A stretch of 64,000 bases of DNA from Shewanella sp. (GCF_013214165.1 NZ_JABSSM010000007.1:28555-92554); one strand, 5' to 3'; shown: positions 18,670 through 27,855, numbered from the stretch's first letter. The notes: generated by a model not told the origin, from the sequence alone. A program made the numbers and translations.

Positions 18670-19095
18670 ATGCTACATCTGGAACATTTAAATTTAGTGG
18701 TTGAAGATATTTCAAGGTCACTCACCTTCTATCAAGCAGCCTTGCCCCATTGGTCAGTACGTGGTGGCGGAGAAGGAACCTGGCATGGGAAACCTAGGAA
18801 CTGGGTACACTTTGGCGACGATTATCAATATCTCACCTTCAATGATGATGGCGTAGGTCAAAATCGCGATCTCTGTGGTCACCAAGTCGGCTTAGCTCAT
18901 TTTGCCTTTGTTACCGATAATATCGATGCCGTGATCGCACGCCTGGCTCTGGCAGGCTTCCAGGCTGACAAAGATGGCACCATCGATGAATTTAGAAGAA
19001 ACATCTATTACCTAGATCCTAACGGCTATGAAGTCGAATTCGTGCAGTACCTGAGTGATATCCCGTCACAAAGAAATAGATATGATGAAGCTTAA
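18670..19095 (+). CDS. VOC-family (glyoxalase/bleomycin-resistance-like) protein
   Basis: A 141-residue single-module vicinal oxygen chelate protein. The first beta-alpha-beta unit begins LEHLNLVVEDISRSLTFYQ and the second GLAHFAFVTDNIDAVIARL. Likely metal ligands are H6, the histidine of LAHFAF and the glutamate of YEVEFVQYL near residue 126. Its substrate cannot be read from sequence; relatives include glyoxalases, dioxygenases and resistance proteins. GAGGAG lies seven bases before the ATG. The short intergenic pieces upstream are remnants of the FMN reductase gene that once may have formed an operon with it. Confidence 0.85.
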   Translation: MLHLEHLNLVVEDISRSLTFYQAALPHWSVRGGGEGTWHGKPRNWVHFGDDYQYLTFNDDGVGQNRDLCGHQVGLAHFAFVTDNIDAVIARLALAGFQADKDGTIDEFRRNIYYLDPNGYEVEFVQYLSDIPSQRNRYDEA

Positions 19096-19186
19096 TGGCA
19101 GGAACTAGATAATATGGCCATATCCACTTGAAAAAGATACGGCCCAATTTTAGGCGATGTGACCGAAGAAACCTATGGAAAACACA

Positions 19187-19435
19187 TCACTTTAACCAAA
19201 TAACTAATGCCAACAAGACGAGATAGAAGAAAAACCCTGAAATATAAGCCGAGAAAAAATCATTTCTCGCTAATCTTTTTTCACTGCTAAACACACCAGG
19301 TGCGAAAAGAGGCTTCTTAATTCGCCCAAATGACACCAGTCTTAACACCAGGGCACCTGTCGTGTATAAAACGAAAGAAAGTAAACAATCCCAGAAAAAC
19401 CAGAAGAACAGCTCGGCTATGCTACCCATTAACAT
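19187..19435 (-). CDS. Small membrane protein of unknown function
   Basis: An 82-residue protein with two hydrophobic segments (about 6-31 and 61-81) separated by a basic loop (FGRIKKPLFAPG, SSEKRLARND). AAGGAGA is five bases before the ATG, which supports expression. I do not recognise the family. It lies alone between the glyoxalase-like gene (convergent) and a gene-free stretch. Confidence 0.65.
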   Translation of the reverse strand: MLMGSIAELFFWFFWDCLLSFVLYTTGALVLRLVSFGRIKKPLFAPGVFSSEKRLARNDFFSAYISGFFFYLVLLALVIWLK

Positions 19436-19809
19436 ATCTTCTCCTTAATCTATTATCGACAAGTATCCAATGTACCCGCCCTTGGTGTAAATGTCATGTT
19501 AAGATTTGTTACCTGTAGGTTAACTCAAGATGTTCCGCTAATTTGAGACACTCGACCGAAGGATTAACTCAATTTATAGACTCCATATGCTCCTTCCATG
19601 GAAGTCAGGTTCAGGAGGTACAGCCATGGACGGGTGAAGGCAGAATAATGCAGGAGTCATTGTCGAGCGCTACGCAAGAACTTGTTGCCGAGATTAACGA
19701 TTAGCTTCAAGCATCCACAAGCCACATGCATGGACCTGTGAATGTCTATATATTGCCTACAGCGCTTTGAACTCCCGCTGCTAGCTTACATTATGAGTCG
19801 GATTGGTAT
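19436..19809. other. Gene-free stretch
   Basis: About 370 bases between a small membrane protein gene and the MAPEG gene. I see no coding sequence with a start signal and no clear terminator. A GGTTCAGGAGGTACAGCCAT tract near 19608 has the look of a dispersed intergenic repeat, but only one copy is visible here. Confidence 0.45.
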
Positions 19810-20196
19810 TTAGGCAAACATGGCCACTATGACACCAATCAATCCCGCAACCACGAGTCCGACATTGCTAAAAAATGTCAGCGCAAAACCCAGAGTACGG
19901 GATTTAGGCTCATTAAAATACGCGATGGCAAATACCTGACGACCAATTAAAAACAGCACACCAGGCAGTACAACCCAGAGGCTGCTGACGTAATGAGAAA
20001 AAATCAACATCCCAGGGATAAATACCACCAGCTGTTCCAAGGTGTTTTGTTGGATACGAAACATACGTTCCCAGGTTTCATCACCTACGGTCTTTGGGGA
20101 CAATACCTTATATTTTTCACGGGACTTGCCAACTTTGAGTGTTAACAATAAGTATTGTACCAGTGCAAGCAATATAATAACGATTGAAATTTCCAT
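19810..20196 (-). CDS. MAPEG family membrane protein
   Basis: A 128-residue protein with four hydrophobic segments, the size and layout of the MAPEG family (membrane-associated eicosanoid and glutathione metabolism proteins). Family-like features are RIQQNTLEQLVVFIPGML in the second helix region and GRQVFAIAYFNEPKSRTLGF in the third. Bacterial members may have glutathione transferase activity, but this is unproven here. AAGGAG precedes the ATG. It is the third gene of an operon after arsR and a truncated SRPBCC gene, with a nine-base gap. Confidence 0.88.
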   Translation of the reverse strand: MEISIVIILLALVQYLLLTLKVGKSREKYKVLSPKTVGDETWERMFRIQQNTLEQLVVFIPGMLIFSHYVSSLWVVLPGVLFLIGRQVFAIAYFNEPKSRTLGFALTFFSNVGLVVAGLIGVIVAMFA

Positions 20197-20205
20197 CAGT
20201 GCTCC

Positions 20206-20412
20206 TTAAGCTAATTTCGCTTTATTTAAATTATCTAAACAGCCTTTCCAGCCCATTAGGTGGCGTTCTCGTAAGGCTTGTTCAACAAACTCACTGTGTA
20301 CCAGTGTGAGGTGACTTTTACACTCATCTATCGCACTAAATAACACTGTGACTAATGTGGTGTTAGGGCTATCTTCCCAACGCCAGGTGAAAATTAATTC
20401 TCGATTTAACAC
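20206..20412 (-). pseudogene. SRPBCC (AHSA1-like) protein, C-terminal fragment
   Basis: The 68 codons begin at a GTG overlapping the arsR stop. They encode only the C-terminal half of an AHSA1-type SRPBCC domain: RELIFTWRWEDSPNTTLVTV, then HLTLVHSEF and RHLMGWKGCLDNL. Complete members have about 140-160 residues, so the N-terminal strands and helices are missing. ArsR-SRPBCC pairs are common, which suggests a deletion removed the 5' half and joined the remainder directly to arsR. A short expressed peptide is possible but a folded domain is unlikely. Confidence 0.75.
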
Positions 20413-20732
20413 TCCGAAATAATATTATCTAGCTCATCCATGCGTCGCTGCCAGAAGTATCGGTAGACGCTAATCCAGTCCAAGGCGCCGACTAAGCGCT
20501 CGGGTACCAGCATTAAATAATGACAACGCCCTTGTATGCGTCTTTTCACTAACCCTGCCCGCTCCAGCACTTTCACATGCTTGGAGATGGCCGCCATTGA
20601 GATGGGAAAAGGCTCAGTGAGTTCAGACATTGTTTTTTCCCCCATTGACAGCATATGGACGATTTCTCGACGCGTGCTGTCTGCCAGGGACATAAAAACC
20701 AAGTCTAGTGGATCTTTGCCGTTGGTGTTCAA
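20406..20732 (-). CDS. ArsR-family transcriptional regulator
   Basis: A 108-residue winged-helix protein. The recognition region is MSELTEPFPISMAAISKHVKV and the wing is RRIQGRCHYLMLVPERL. The C-terminal helix (WISVYRYFWQRRMDELDNII) is that of the subgroup paired with SRPBCC proteins; it lacks a cysteine metal site of the ArsR/SmtB type. The start is TTG with AGG upstream. It heads an operon with the SRPBCC fragment and the MAPEG gene and probably represses it. The inducing signal is unknown. Confidence 0.87.
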   Translation of the reverse strand: MNTNGKDPLDLVFMSLADSTRREIVHMLSMGEKTMSELTEPFPISMAAISKHVKVLERAGLVKRRIQGRCHYLMLVPERLVGALDWISVYRYFWQRRMDELDNIISEC

Positions 20733-20903
20733 GGTTAACCTCGCTTTTAACCGTACGCTTGATTATATCGCCTAAAACCCTAATACTCAACCAAACGGTT
20801 AAATATAAAGCCACCTCAGTAACCGCCCGTGTTCTGCAACGAGTATTGCCCAAGAGATTTGGGCTGAGATAGGGTAAACTCTGGCTAAATTTGATAACAG
20901 CTT

Positions 20904-21380
20904 ATGCTTATGAACTCCTCTTACAGCTACACGACTCAATATTGTCTCGATAAGGCTCATTTTAGTGAATGCTTCGATGAGTCAGTCACCATCGACACCT
21001 CATGGCGCCCCTACACCAAGGCATTAGGCTTCTTTTTTGTCGGCGTCGCCCTGCTGCTCACAGGCATGAATGCCTATGCTTCCTGGTTTGTTATCGGACT
21101 AGGTGTCTTGGAATGGGGTAATGTGAAGTTTAAGAAGACCTGGTGGCTCTGGCGACAGATGATGAGCAAAGCGGCCGGAAATGAAGTGACACTCACCTTA
21201 GATGAACAAGGGATCAGCAGCCACTCCTTCTATGTTAACAGCCAAATATTGTGGAGTGATGTCTCTGAGATAGTCACTACAGACAGGGGCTTGCTCATAA
21301 AACATCCTGGTGGCACCAGCTATGTGTCTAAACAAGTACTCGACGAAACCGCACTCGCCTTTATAAACAGTAAAGCCTAG
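20904..21380 (+). CDS. YcxB-like membrane protein
   Basis: A 158-residue protein with two close hydrophobic segments (about 40-75: ALGFFFVGVALLLTGMNAYA then WFVIGLGVLEW). A C-terminal soluble domain follows, with VTLTLDEQGISSHSFYVNSQ and WSDVSEIVTTDRGLLI, the pattern of the YcxB-like family. The function of that family is unknown. It is a single-gene unit. A convergent acetyltransferase gene follows 29 bases later. Confidence 0.75.
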   Translation: MLMNSSYSYTTQYCLDKAHFSECFDESVTIDTSWRPYTKALGFFFVGVALLLTGMNAYASWFVIGLGVLEWGNVKFKKTWWLWRQMMSKAAGNEVTLTLDEQGISSHSFYVNSQILWSDVSEIVTTDRGLLIKHPGGTSYVSKQVLDETALAFINSKA

Positions 21381-21409
21381 ATATTGCATCAAGACGGCAT
21401 TTAACGATT

Positions 21410-21922
21410 TTATGCATCTTTAACGTTTGCCATGATAAACGCGTCGACATATTCACCACCTCTAAAGGCGTAATCTCTGGCTTCTCCCTCTATGATGAAG
21501 CCATTACGCTTATAGAGGGCGATGGCTACATGATTATCGGTATAGACCTCAAGCTCAATTCTTCTTATGGCAAGCCAGTTAAACGCTAATTCCACCATGG
21601 CTTTAACCATAGCCTCTCCCACTCCTAACCCCTGAAACTTCTCATCTACCGCCATCCCGATATTGGCGACATGCTTACGTCTTGGATTGGTCATCACTTC
21701 CATGCCTATTTGTCCCGCCACCACACCATCGATGACAGCCACTAAGCTATGAACGTTTTCCGGAAGCTCACTGAGCCGCTTCTGCCAACGCTGTAAAGAG
21801 GGGAAAGGATGCTGCAAGGTACCGCTATAACACGAGGGATGAGCATAGATATTCTTGATCGCCCCTATGTCATCGAGATCACTATGACGAATTTCGATGA
21901 CCTTATCATCTTGTATATGCAT
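21410..21922 (-). CDS. GNAT N-acetyltransferase, YhhY/AaaT-like
   Basis: A 170-residue acetyl-CoA-dependent N-acetyltransferase. It aligns by eye with E. coli YhhY (AaaT, an L-amino acid N-acetyltransferase) along its length: IYAHPSCYSGTLQHPFPS against IHAQPEVYCNTLQVPHPS, and FIIEGEARDYAFRGGEYVDA against FEIEGTGKKYALRNGEYVDA. The acetyl-CoA loop is QGLGVGEAMVKAM. It may acetylate free amino acids such as phenylalanine or methionine, though this is an inference. GGAG precedes the ATG. It is a single-gene unit. Confidence 0.85.
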   Translation of the reverse strand: MHIQDDKVIEIRHSDLDDIGAIKNIYAHPSCYSGTLQHPFPSLQRWQKRLSELPENVHSLVAVIDGVVAGQIGMEVMTNPRRKHVANIGMAVDEKFQGLGVGEAMVKAMVELAFNWLAIRRIELEVYTDNHVAIALYKRNGFIIEGEARDYAFRGGEYVDAFIMANVKDA

Positions 21923-22023
21923 GCACCCACTCCATTAATTTATAATTTATATACAAAACACTATGCCATCATTTGTTTATTAACACTCTTTGTTTCTAGC
22001 TAATCTTAACCTAAGCCTTCAGG

Positions 22024-23142
22024 TTAACGCTTGGCCAGCACTTGCCAGCGCTGCTCCTCGTTGCCCATGGCAAGCATCTTAGGCGATGTTTGCTGAGCCG
22101 CCGTAAACGCCTCTTTATGCGCCCAATCAAACCAGTTGATATCGATTAATGCTTGGGCGGTAGGCCCGCCTAAGGTGTTACCTGGGCCAAGCACTATGAC
22201 CTTATCCGGGGCAAATTCTTTCACCGCTACCTGAATCGCCTTGGTAAAATCATAGGGCTGAGTGACCTGTTCGCCTAAGGTGTACTGCCGCAATGCCGAG
22301 CAATCAGTGCCATAGGGGGTCCAAATTCTACCGGCGCCATCGATCATGGGGATCTTGGGTTTAACAAATAGCGACTCTCCCAGAGAGGCTAGGCCTTTCT
22401 CGGACACTCGCGTTAACAAGGGTGAATGGAAAGCGCCATGATTATATAACCGCATAGGATAGCGTTCGTCTATCTGGGGCAGCATCTCCTCGGCTCGTTT
22501 CAGCCCAGCTTCATTTCCCGCAAGCACCCGATAGCCTCCAAGATAGATAGAGGTAAAGAGTTCACAGCCCTCTGCATCACATATGGTCTCGATTACCCTA
22601 TCGATGAGGCCAGATATGTTGCTGTCCCGCCGCCACAGTTCATCGTTCTCGGGATAGATAAGTTGGCCGCCAATGAGGCCATCTTGCATCATGGAGCCCA
22701 TGGTATTGATCACATCGATGGCGGCATCGGCATCCAAAGCGCCGGCGCAGGCCATGGCAATATACCAGCCCATAGAATTACCGGTTACCGCCACCACCTC
22801 ATAGCGCTCGGTATCGATATCCATAAAGTCACATATCGAGCAGGCATAGATGAGGGCAGAGGCATTTTCCCCTGGGGTATGTTGTTTAAAGGAATATTTA
22901 GCCGCAGCATCGATTTTAGCTATCCCCGTCTGCTTTAGCTGCTCTCGGTATTGATCTATCGCGGTAATAAAGGCCTGCTTATCTGAATGAAGACGTTGCA
23001 GGTATCCCAGTTCATCCTTGTTATAGCAACCTCGGCCTGGGGCAACCACCACGACTCGCTCTCTTGGTTTATTCACCGCCTGCTCGGCGCTATCGATTGC
23101 CGCCACTTGCGTTCCCATATTAAGAGTCATATTAATAGTCAT
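22024..23142 (-). CDS. FabD-like acyltransferase coupled to E1, malonyl-binding Arg not evident
   Basis: About 372 residues with an acyltransferase fold of the malonyl-CoA:ACP transacylase type. The nucleophile is S123 in VTGNSMGWYIAMACAGALDA, the catalytic histidine is probably H239 (YNHGAFHSPLL), and VLGPGNTLGG is near 330. At the place where FabD has the arginine that grips the malonyl carboxylate (ELRGxxMQ) this protein reads VINTMGSMMQ, with M148 in its place. That suggests a substrate without a free carboxylate. The ATG at 23142 comes one base after the E1 stop, so the two are translationally coupled. I do not know its acceptor; no ACP gene is nearby. Confidence 0.75.
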   Translation of the reverse strand: MTINMTLNMGTQVAAIDSAEQAVNKPRERVVVVAPGRGCYNKDELGYLQRLHSDKQAFITAIDQYREQLKQTGIAKIDAAAKYSFKQHTPGENASALIYACSICDFMDIDTERYEVVAVTGNSMGWYIAMACAGALDADAAIDVINTMGSMMQDGLIGGQLIYPENDELWRRDSNISGLIDRVIETICDAEGCELFTSIYLGGYRVLAGNEAGLKRAEEMLPQIDERYPMRLYNHGAFHSPLLTRVSEKGLASLGESLFVKPKIPMIDGAGRIWTPYGTDCSALRQYTLGEQVTQPYDFTKAIQVAVKEFAPDKVIVLGPGNTLGGPTAQALIDINWFDWAHKEAFTAAQQTSPKMLAMGNEEQRWQVLAKR

Positions 23143-23143
23143 A

Positions 23144-25387
23144 TTACAGGGCCTCTTTGAGCAACTGATGTTCAAGCTCTCTACCCATCAAGGCCAAAGC
23201 GGCCTCCACTATGGTGTCTTTGCTCGGTAGGGGTAAGGTTGCCGCATCGGCTAGCGGGATAAAGCAATCCTCGGCGGTTAATCTGGCCAATGGCGGGCAT
23301 TCATTGCCGAGTGCCTCATGGAACCCTGAGATTAACGCCTCACTGATGGAGCCGGTTTTTCTACACTCATCGACAATCAAGATATGCTGACACGCTTTGG
23401 CGCTATCGATAATCGCCTCAATATTCAGCGGCGCCAGCCAACGAATGTCGAGCACACGCACCTTGAGCCCTCTCGCCGCTAATAACTTCTGCGCCTGACG
23501 ACTCAGATAGTAACCGTTGGCATAACTGATGATACACAGGTCTTGGCCCTCCCCATGCTGAGCTATCTCCCCTAACGCGACTGGCTCAGCCTCCTGCTCA
23601 GGCAGATAACGGCTGCACCAGAGGCCATCATCTTTACTGTGCAAATCTTTGGTCATATACAGGGCGATGGGTTCGAGGAAGATCACCAGCCTCTGCTCTT
23701 CTCGGGCTAAGCGTACGCACTCCCTCAGCATCTCGACCGCATCGTGACCATTTGACGGACAGGCGATGATGAGTCCGGGTATGTCCCTGAACACGGCGAA
23801 GGAGTTGTCGTTATGAAAATGGCCGCCGAAGCCTTTCTGATAGGCCAGGCCCGCAATTCTAATCACCATAGGGTTGGTAAACTGGCCGTCGGAGAAGAAA
23901 GGCAAGGTCGCCGCCTCGCCTCTGATCTGATCTTCGGCGTTGTGTACATAGGCCAAAAATTGGATCTCTGGGATCGGCAAGATACCGTTATGCGCCATGC
24001 CGATGGCGAGGCCCAAGATAGAGGTCTCATCCAACAGGGTGTTGATCACTCGATTAGGACCAAAGCGCTCGACCAGACGTGAAGTCACATGGTACACACC
24101 ACCTTTCTTACCCACATCCTCGCCGCAGACCACAATATTGCTGTATCTGGCCATCAATTCCGTCAATGCCAGATTAATCATCTTGCCCATGTGCACCGGC
24201 TTGCTCAAGGATTGCTTATCCGCCTTCAACAAAATGCTTCTGCGCTCCGCATCTAAGTAGGGGACAGGCTCTAGCCTACGCTTTGGCGGCACTATGGCTG
24301 CCATAGCCTGCTTCACGTCTCTGAGCTTGGGCCGGGTCACGGCGATACGCGAAATGGCCTGGATACGCACCTTGAGACTAAAATAAACAGCGACTATCTG
24401 CTCGCTAGTCATCAATCCCGCTTCAATGAGTTGTTGAGCAGAGACCAACAAGGGATCTTGAGATTCATTATCGAAGATCTGCTGTTTGTTCATATAGGCT
24501 ATCTCGGCATCACTGCCGGCATGCCCCATCAGGCGAACAGTGCGGACATGTAAGAACACGGGTTTTCGATGCACACGAGCAAAGTCGGCCGCCGCCCTAC
24601 TGACCTTGTAACAGTCGAGAATGTCCCTGCCATCACAAGAAAGGTACTTAAGCCCGGGTCTCTGACTGAAGTTAGCCGAGATCCAGCCCTTGGGCGTCGG
24701 TGTCGATATGCCGATACCATTGTCTTCACAGATAAATACTAGGGGCATGGGGACTTGTTGGTACGCGGCCCAACAAGCCGAATTTATCGCACTCAGGGCG
24801 CTGGCATGATTAGCCGAGGCATCGCCGAAGTTGCACAGCACTAGGCTGTCTTTGGGCATATTAGCGGCCAATGACAAACGTTCGGTCAACGGAATACTCA
24901 AGGCGGCCCCAACGGCTTTGGGCAGATGAGAGGCTATGGTCGAGGTCTGCGGTGGAATGTTGAGGCGTTTACTGCCCAATACCTTATGCCGGCCACCCGA
25001 GGTAGGATCGTCACTGGATGCGGCAAACGAGAGCAAGATATCGTACAACAGGGTCTCACCTGGGACCTGTCTGCCTCGCTCCAACATGAAGGCGCAGCTA
25101 CGATAATGCAGGAACGCCATATCAGTGACTTTAAAGGCCAGTCCATAGGCGGCATTGCCCTCATGGCCTGAGCTGCCTATGGTGTAGAAGCCCTGATTGC
25201 GGCCCTTCATCTGCCTCGACTCGAGATCCAACAGACGGCTCTTAAGCTGAGACTCGAACATGCCGATGAAATCGCTGTCGGTTAAGCCTATCTTGTGATG
25301 GTCCCAACCTTCACCGATATCGCTAAATGCTTGCTGCTGAACTCGCTCGACGAAACGACGATCCAATACCTGGGCTCTATCTTCCAT
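23144..25387 (-). CDS. 2-oxoacid dehydrogenase E1, alpha and beta fused
   Basis: A 747-residue fusion of thiamine-diphosphate E1 alpha (about 1-350) and E1 beta (about 400-740) of the branched-chain/pyruvate type. The alpha half has LCNFGDASANHASALSAINS and ICEDNGIGISTPT, the diphosphate-magnesium motif. The beta half has VVCGEDVGKKGGVYHVT, ETSILGLAIGMAHNGILPIP and ISYANGYYL. Such enzymes decarboxylate 2-oxo acids and pass the acyl group to an E2 lipoyl protein. No E2 or E3 gene is nearby, and the gene is paired instead with a FabD-like acyltransferase. A terminator separates it from the upstream acyl-CoA dehydrogenase gene. Confidence 0.87.
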   Translation of the reverse strand: MEDRAQVLDRRFVERVQQQAFSDIGEGWDHHKIGLTDSDFIGMFESQLKSRLLDLESRQMKGRNQGFYTIGSSGHEGNAAYGLAFKVTDMAFLHYRSCAFMLERGRQVPGETLLYDILLSFAASSDDPTSGGRHKVLGSKRLNIPPQTSTIASHLPKAVGAALSIPLTERLSLAANMPKDSLVLCNFGDASANHASALSAINSACWAAYQQVPMPLVFICEDNGIGISTPTPKGWISANFSQRPGLKYLSCDGRDILDCYKVSRAAADFARVHRKPVFLHVRTVRLMGHAGSDAEIAYMNKQQIFDNESQDPLLVSAQQLIEAGLMTSEQIVAVYFSLKVRIQAISRIAVTRPKLRDVKQAMAAIVPPKRRLEPVPYLDAERRSILLKADKQSLSKPVHMGKMINLALTELMARYSNIVVCGEDVGKKGGVYHVTSRLVERFGPNRVINTLLDETSILGLAIGMAHNGILPIPEIQFLAYVHNAEDQIRGEAATLPFFSDGQFTNPMVIRIAGLAYQKGFGGHFHNDNSFAVFRDIPGLIIACPSNGHDAVEMLRECVRLAREEQRLVIFLEPIALYMTKDLHSKDDGLWCSRYLPEQEAEPVALGEIAQHGEGQDLCIISYANGYYLSRQAQKLLAARGLKVRVLDIRWLAPLNIEAIIDSAKACQHILIVDECRKTGSISEALISGFHEALGNECPPLARLTAEDCFIPLADAATLPLPSKDTIVEAALALMGRELEHQLLKEAL

Positions 25388-25420
25388 AATGCCTACTTAT
25401 TTGATACCAATGCCAAAGAC

Positions 25421-25448
25421 AAAAAAGGAGCCCTAGGCTCCTTATTAT
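25421..25448 (-). terminator. Terminator between glutaryl-CoA dehydrogenase and E1 genes
   Basis: On the minus strand AAGGAGCC, a short loop, GGCTCCTT and a run of T residues follow the acyl-CoA dehydrogenase stop by a few bases. It indicates that the E1/FabD-like pair is transcribed separately or only by read-through. A nearly identical hairpin lies at 52095. Confidence 0.85.
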
Positions 25449-25454
25449 TGCGTC

Positions 25455-26630
25455 TTACCCAAATGCCTGAATGCCTGTCTGCGCTCGACCTAAGATAAGT
25501 GCATGTATGTCGTGAGTGCCCTCATAGGTATTCACCGCCTCCAGATTCATCACGTGGCGTATGACGTGGAACTCATCTGAGATGCCATTACCACCGTGCA
25601 TATCCCGAGACAGTCGGGCAATATCTAACGCCTTGCCACAGGAGTTGCGCTTGATCAAAGAGATAGCCTCCACAGGTAAGGCATCTTGATCCATCAGACG
25701 CCCGGCCTGTAAGCAGGCAAATAAACCTAAGGTGATCTCTGTCTGCATATCTGCCAACTTCTTCTGGATCAGCTGATTGGCCGCCAAGGGACGATTAAAC
25801 TGGATCCTGTCCAAGGTATATTGGCGCGCAGCATGCCAACAGAACTCAGCGGCGCCAAGTGCGCCCCAGGCGATGCCGTAACGCGCCTTGTTCAAGCAAC
25901 CAAAAGGCCCCTTCAAGCCCTCGACATTGGGTAATAACGCAGATTCAGGTACCTCGACATTATCCATCACAATTTCACCTGTGATAGAGGCCCTAAGAGA
26001 AAACTTGCCCTCTATCTTAGGCGCACTCAAGCCCTTCATACCTTTTTCCAGGATGAAGCCGCGGATTTTTCCTTCCAGCTTACCCCAGACAATAAACACA
26101 TCGGCAATGGGTGAGTTAGTGATCCACATCTTGGCACCATTGAGGCGATAGCCGCCGTCGATGCGCTCTGCTCGGGTCTTCATGCCTCCTGGATCTGAGC
26201 CAACATCGGGCTCGGTCAGACCGAAACAACCAATCCACTCACCTTTAGCCAACTTTGGTAAATACTTGAGCCTCTGCGCTTCACTACCATAGGCATAGAT
26301 GGGATGCATGACTAAGGAGGACTGCACACTCATGGCGGAGCGGTAACCGCTATCGACTCGCTCAATCTCGCGAGCCACCAGGCCATAACTGACATAATTG
26401 ACATTGGCACAGGCATATTTTTCAGGCAAGGTTGCCCCCAGCAAACCGAGTTCGCCTAACTCATTCATGATCTCCCGATCGAAGTGTTCGTGTCGGTTGG
26501 CCATCAATACTCTGGGCATGAGTTTGTCCTGGGCATAATCGTGAACACTGTCGCGGATCATGCGCTCCTCTTCCGAGAGTAAGGCGTTAAACTGCAGGGG
26601 ATCGGTCCAATCGAAATGCACTCTTGCCAT
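25455..26630 (-). CDS. gcdH: Glutaryl-CoA dehydrogenase (acyl-CoA dehydrogenase family)
   Basis: A 391-residue FAD-dependent acyl-CoA dehydrogenase. Glutaryl-CoA dehydrogenase converts glutaryl-CoA to crotonyl-CoA and CO2 in lysine and tryptophan breakdown. Signature stretches are [36 protein letters not shown], and [20 protein letters not shown] near the C-terminus, with the catalytic glutamate in YEGT. I chose the ATG at 26630 because AAAGGA lies eight bases upstream and homology begins there; the open frame runs 30 codons further. A LysR gene is divergent from it and probably controls it. Confidence 0.9.
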   Translation of the reverse strand: MARVHFDWTDPLQFNALLSEEERMIRDSVHDYAQDKLMPRVLMANRHEHFDREIMNELGELGLLGATLPEKYACANVNYVSYGLVAREIERVDSGYRSAMSVQSSLVMHPIYAYGSEAQRLKYLPKLAKGEWIGCFGLTEPDVGSDPGGMKTRAERIDGGYRLNGAKMWITNSPIADVFIVWGKLEGKIRGFILEKGMKGLSAPKIEGKFSLRASITGEIVMDNVEVPESALLPNVEGLKGPFGCLNKARYGIAWGALGAAEFCWHAARQYTLDRIQFNRPLAANQLIQKKLADMQTEITLGLFACLQAGRLMDQDALPVEAISLIKRNSCGKALDIARLSRDMHGGNGISDEFHVIRHVMNLEAVNTYEGTHDIHALILGRAQTGIQAFG

Positions 26631-26751
26631 GATATTGTCCTTTGAATTGTGCTGATAGCTGAAAATAGGCAATCTTGAGTCTACAAAATAACCATTTCCT
26701 AATTTTCTTAGCATAGGCATAATTAGCCATTAGGAGAAATATTCTTTTTCT

Positions 26752-26768
26752 TTAGCATCTATAGCTAA
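26752..26768. promoter_or_regulatory. Dyad between gcdH and the LysR gene, candidate LysR-type operator
   Basis: TTAGC, seven bases, GCTAA is a perfect five-base dyad in the 164-base divergent intergenic region. LysR-type sites are typically interrupted dyads with a T/A-ended pattern like this. A related TTAGC half-site is also seen near 26724. Confidence 0.5.
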
Positions 26769-26794
26769 TACCTATATCTAACCTAGAGGTTAAC

Positions 26795-27634
26795 TTGAAT
26801 CTAAGATCGCTCAGTTATTTTGTCGCCGTGGTAGAGAGAGGCAGTATTAGCGGTGCCGCCAAAGTATGTTTTGTCGCCCAGCCCTCTATCTCAGCCGCAA
26901 TATCGCAACTAGAGGCCCGGCTAGATACGCAGCTGTTCCATCGTCATGGAAAAGGTGTCAGCCCCACAGATTCCGGGCTTAGGCTTTATCCCCTGGCGCA
27001 AAAACTGCTCAATGAATCTCAGGCCATCGAATCTCTGTTCAAACAAGCGCAACAGCAGACTCCCTTTAGACTCGGATTAATCCGCTCCTTAGGGGTCCAT
27101 AGGATGAGTGGACTACTGAAAGATTTTACCCATGCCTGTGCTGACATGGAGCTCACACTCGTCGAAGCCAACGAATATGCCGAAGCGAGGATCATTACCA
27201 CCAGCGATCTGACCACTGGGGAGGACTTTTATCCTATCTGGCATGATGACTATCTACTGGCCATTCCCTCTTCATTTAGTTTGAGTTTACAGACCCAGAT
27301 ACGCTTACAGGATTTAGATCAACAAGCCTTTATTCACCGTGCTCCCTGCGAGGCCCTCTCGAGCCTGCAACAATTAATGGATCTCGAAGGGATACAAGTA
27401 CAGGTCAGGGCCAGAATTCAGACCGTCGAATATGCGGTAGGTTTAGTCGCAGCAGGCTTAGGAATCGCCTTAGTGCCGGCACTTCCAGCCTTGCTTGAAC
27501 AGAGAAACATTAGCTTTAAACCACTTCAGGATATCGAGTTTAAGCGAACTGTCGGGCTAGCCCTGCCTAGAGACACCAAATTAAACGAGCAACAGATTCA
27601 ATTACTCAAGATATGCAAACAGCCCAGGCACTAG
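26795..27634 (+). CDS. LysR-family transcriptional regulator
   Basis: A 279-residue regulator with an N-terminal winged HTH (about 1-60: SISGAAKVCFVAQPSISAAISQLE) and a C-terminal effector-binding domain. The last part reads VEYAVGLVAAGLGIALVPAL, typical of the second subdomain. TTG is the start codon, five bases after AGAGGT. It is divergent from gcdH, like gcdR regulators in other proteobacteria, so activation by a lysine-degradation intermediate such as glutarate is a reasonable guess. The domain is slightly shorter than the usual 300 residues. Confidence 0.87.
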   Translation: MNLRSLSYFVAVVERGSISGAAKVCFVAQPSISAAISQLEARLDTQLFHRHGKGVSPTDSGLRLYPLAQKLLNESQAIESLFKQAQQQTPFRLGLIRSLGVHRMSGLLKDFTHACADMELTLVEANEYAEARIITTSDLTTGEDFYPIWHDDYLLAIPSSFSLSLQTQIRLQDLDQQAFIHRAPCEALSSLQQLMDLEGIQVQVRARIQTVEYAVGLVAAGLGIALVPALPALLEQRNISFKPLQDIEFKRTVGLALPRDTKLNEQQIQLLKICKQPRH

Positions 27635-27855
27635 GCAAGCAATCGGCAGCCAATAACACCAAAAAACAACACAAGCACAACACTAAATTGCCACATCAAT
27701 CACAATGTCAAGCATAAAACACACCCACAGGAAACAATGCCACCCAGTTTGTATCAGTTTGCATCAGGAGAACTGAAAACCCTACCTAAAACTAGCACAG
27801 GTGATACTCTGTTACTCGATATGTTAATTCTGTGATGAGTATATAAACGAGCAAG

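Noticed and set aside
24934..25171. Opposite-strand frames over the E1 gene (about 76-89 codons)
   Set aside because: They are shadows of the E1 coding sequence with no independent start signal.
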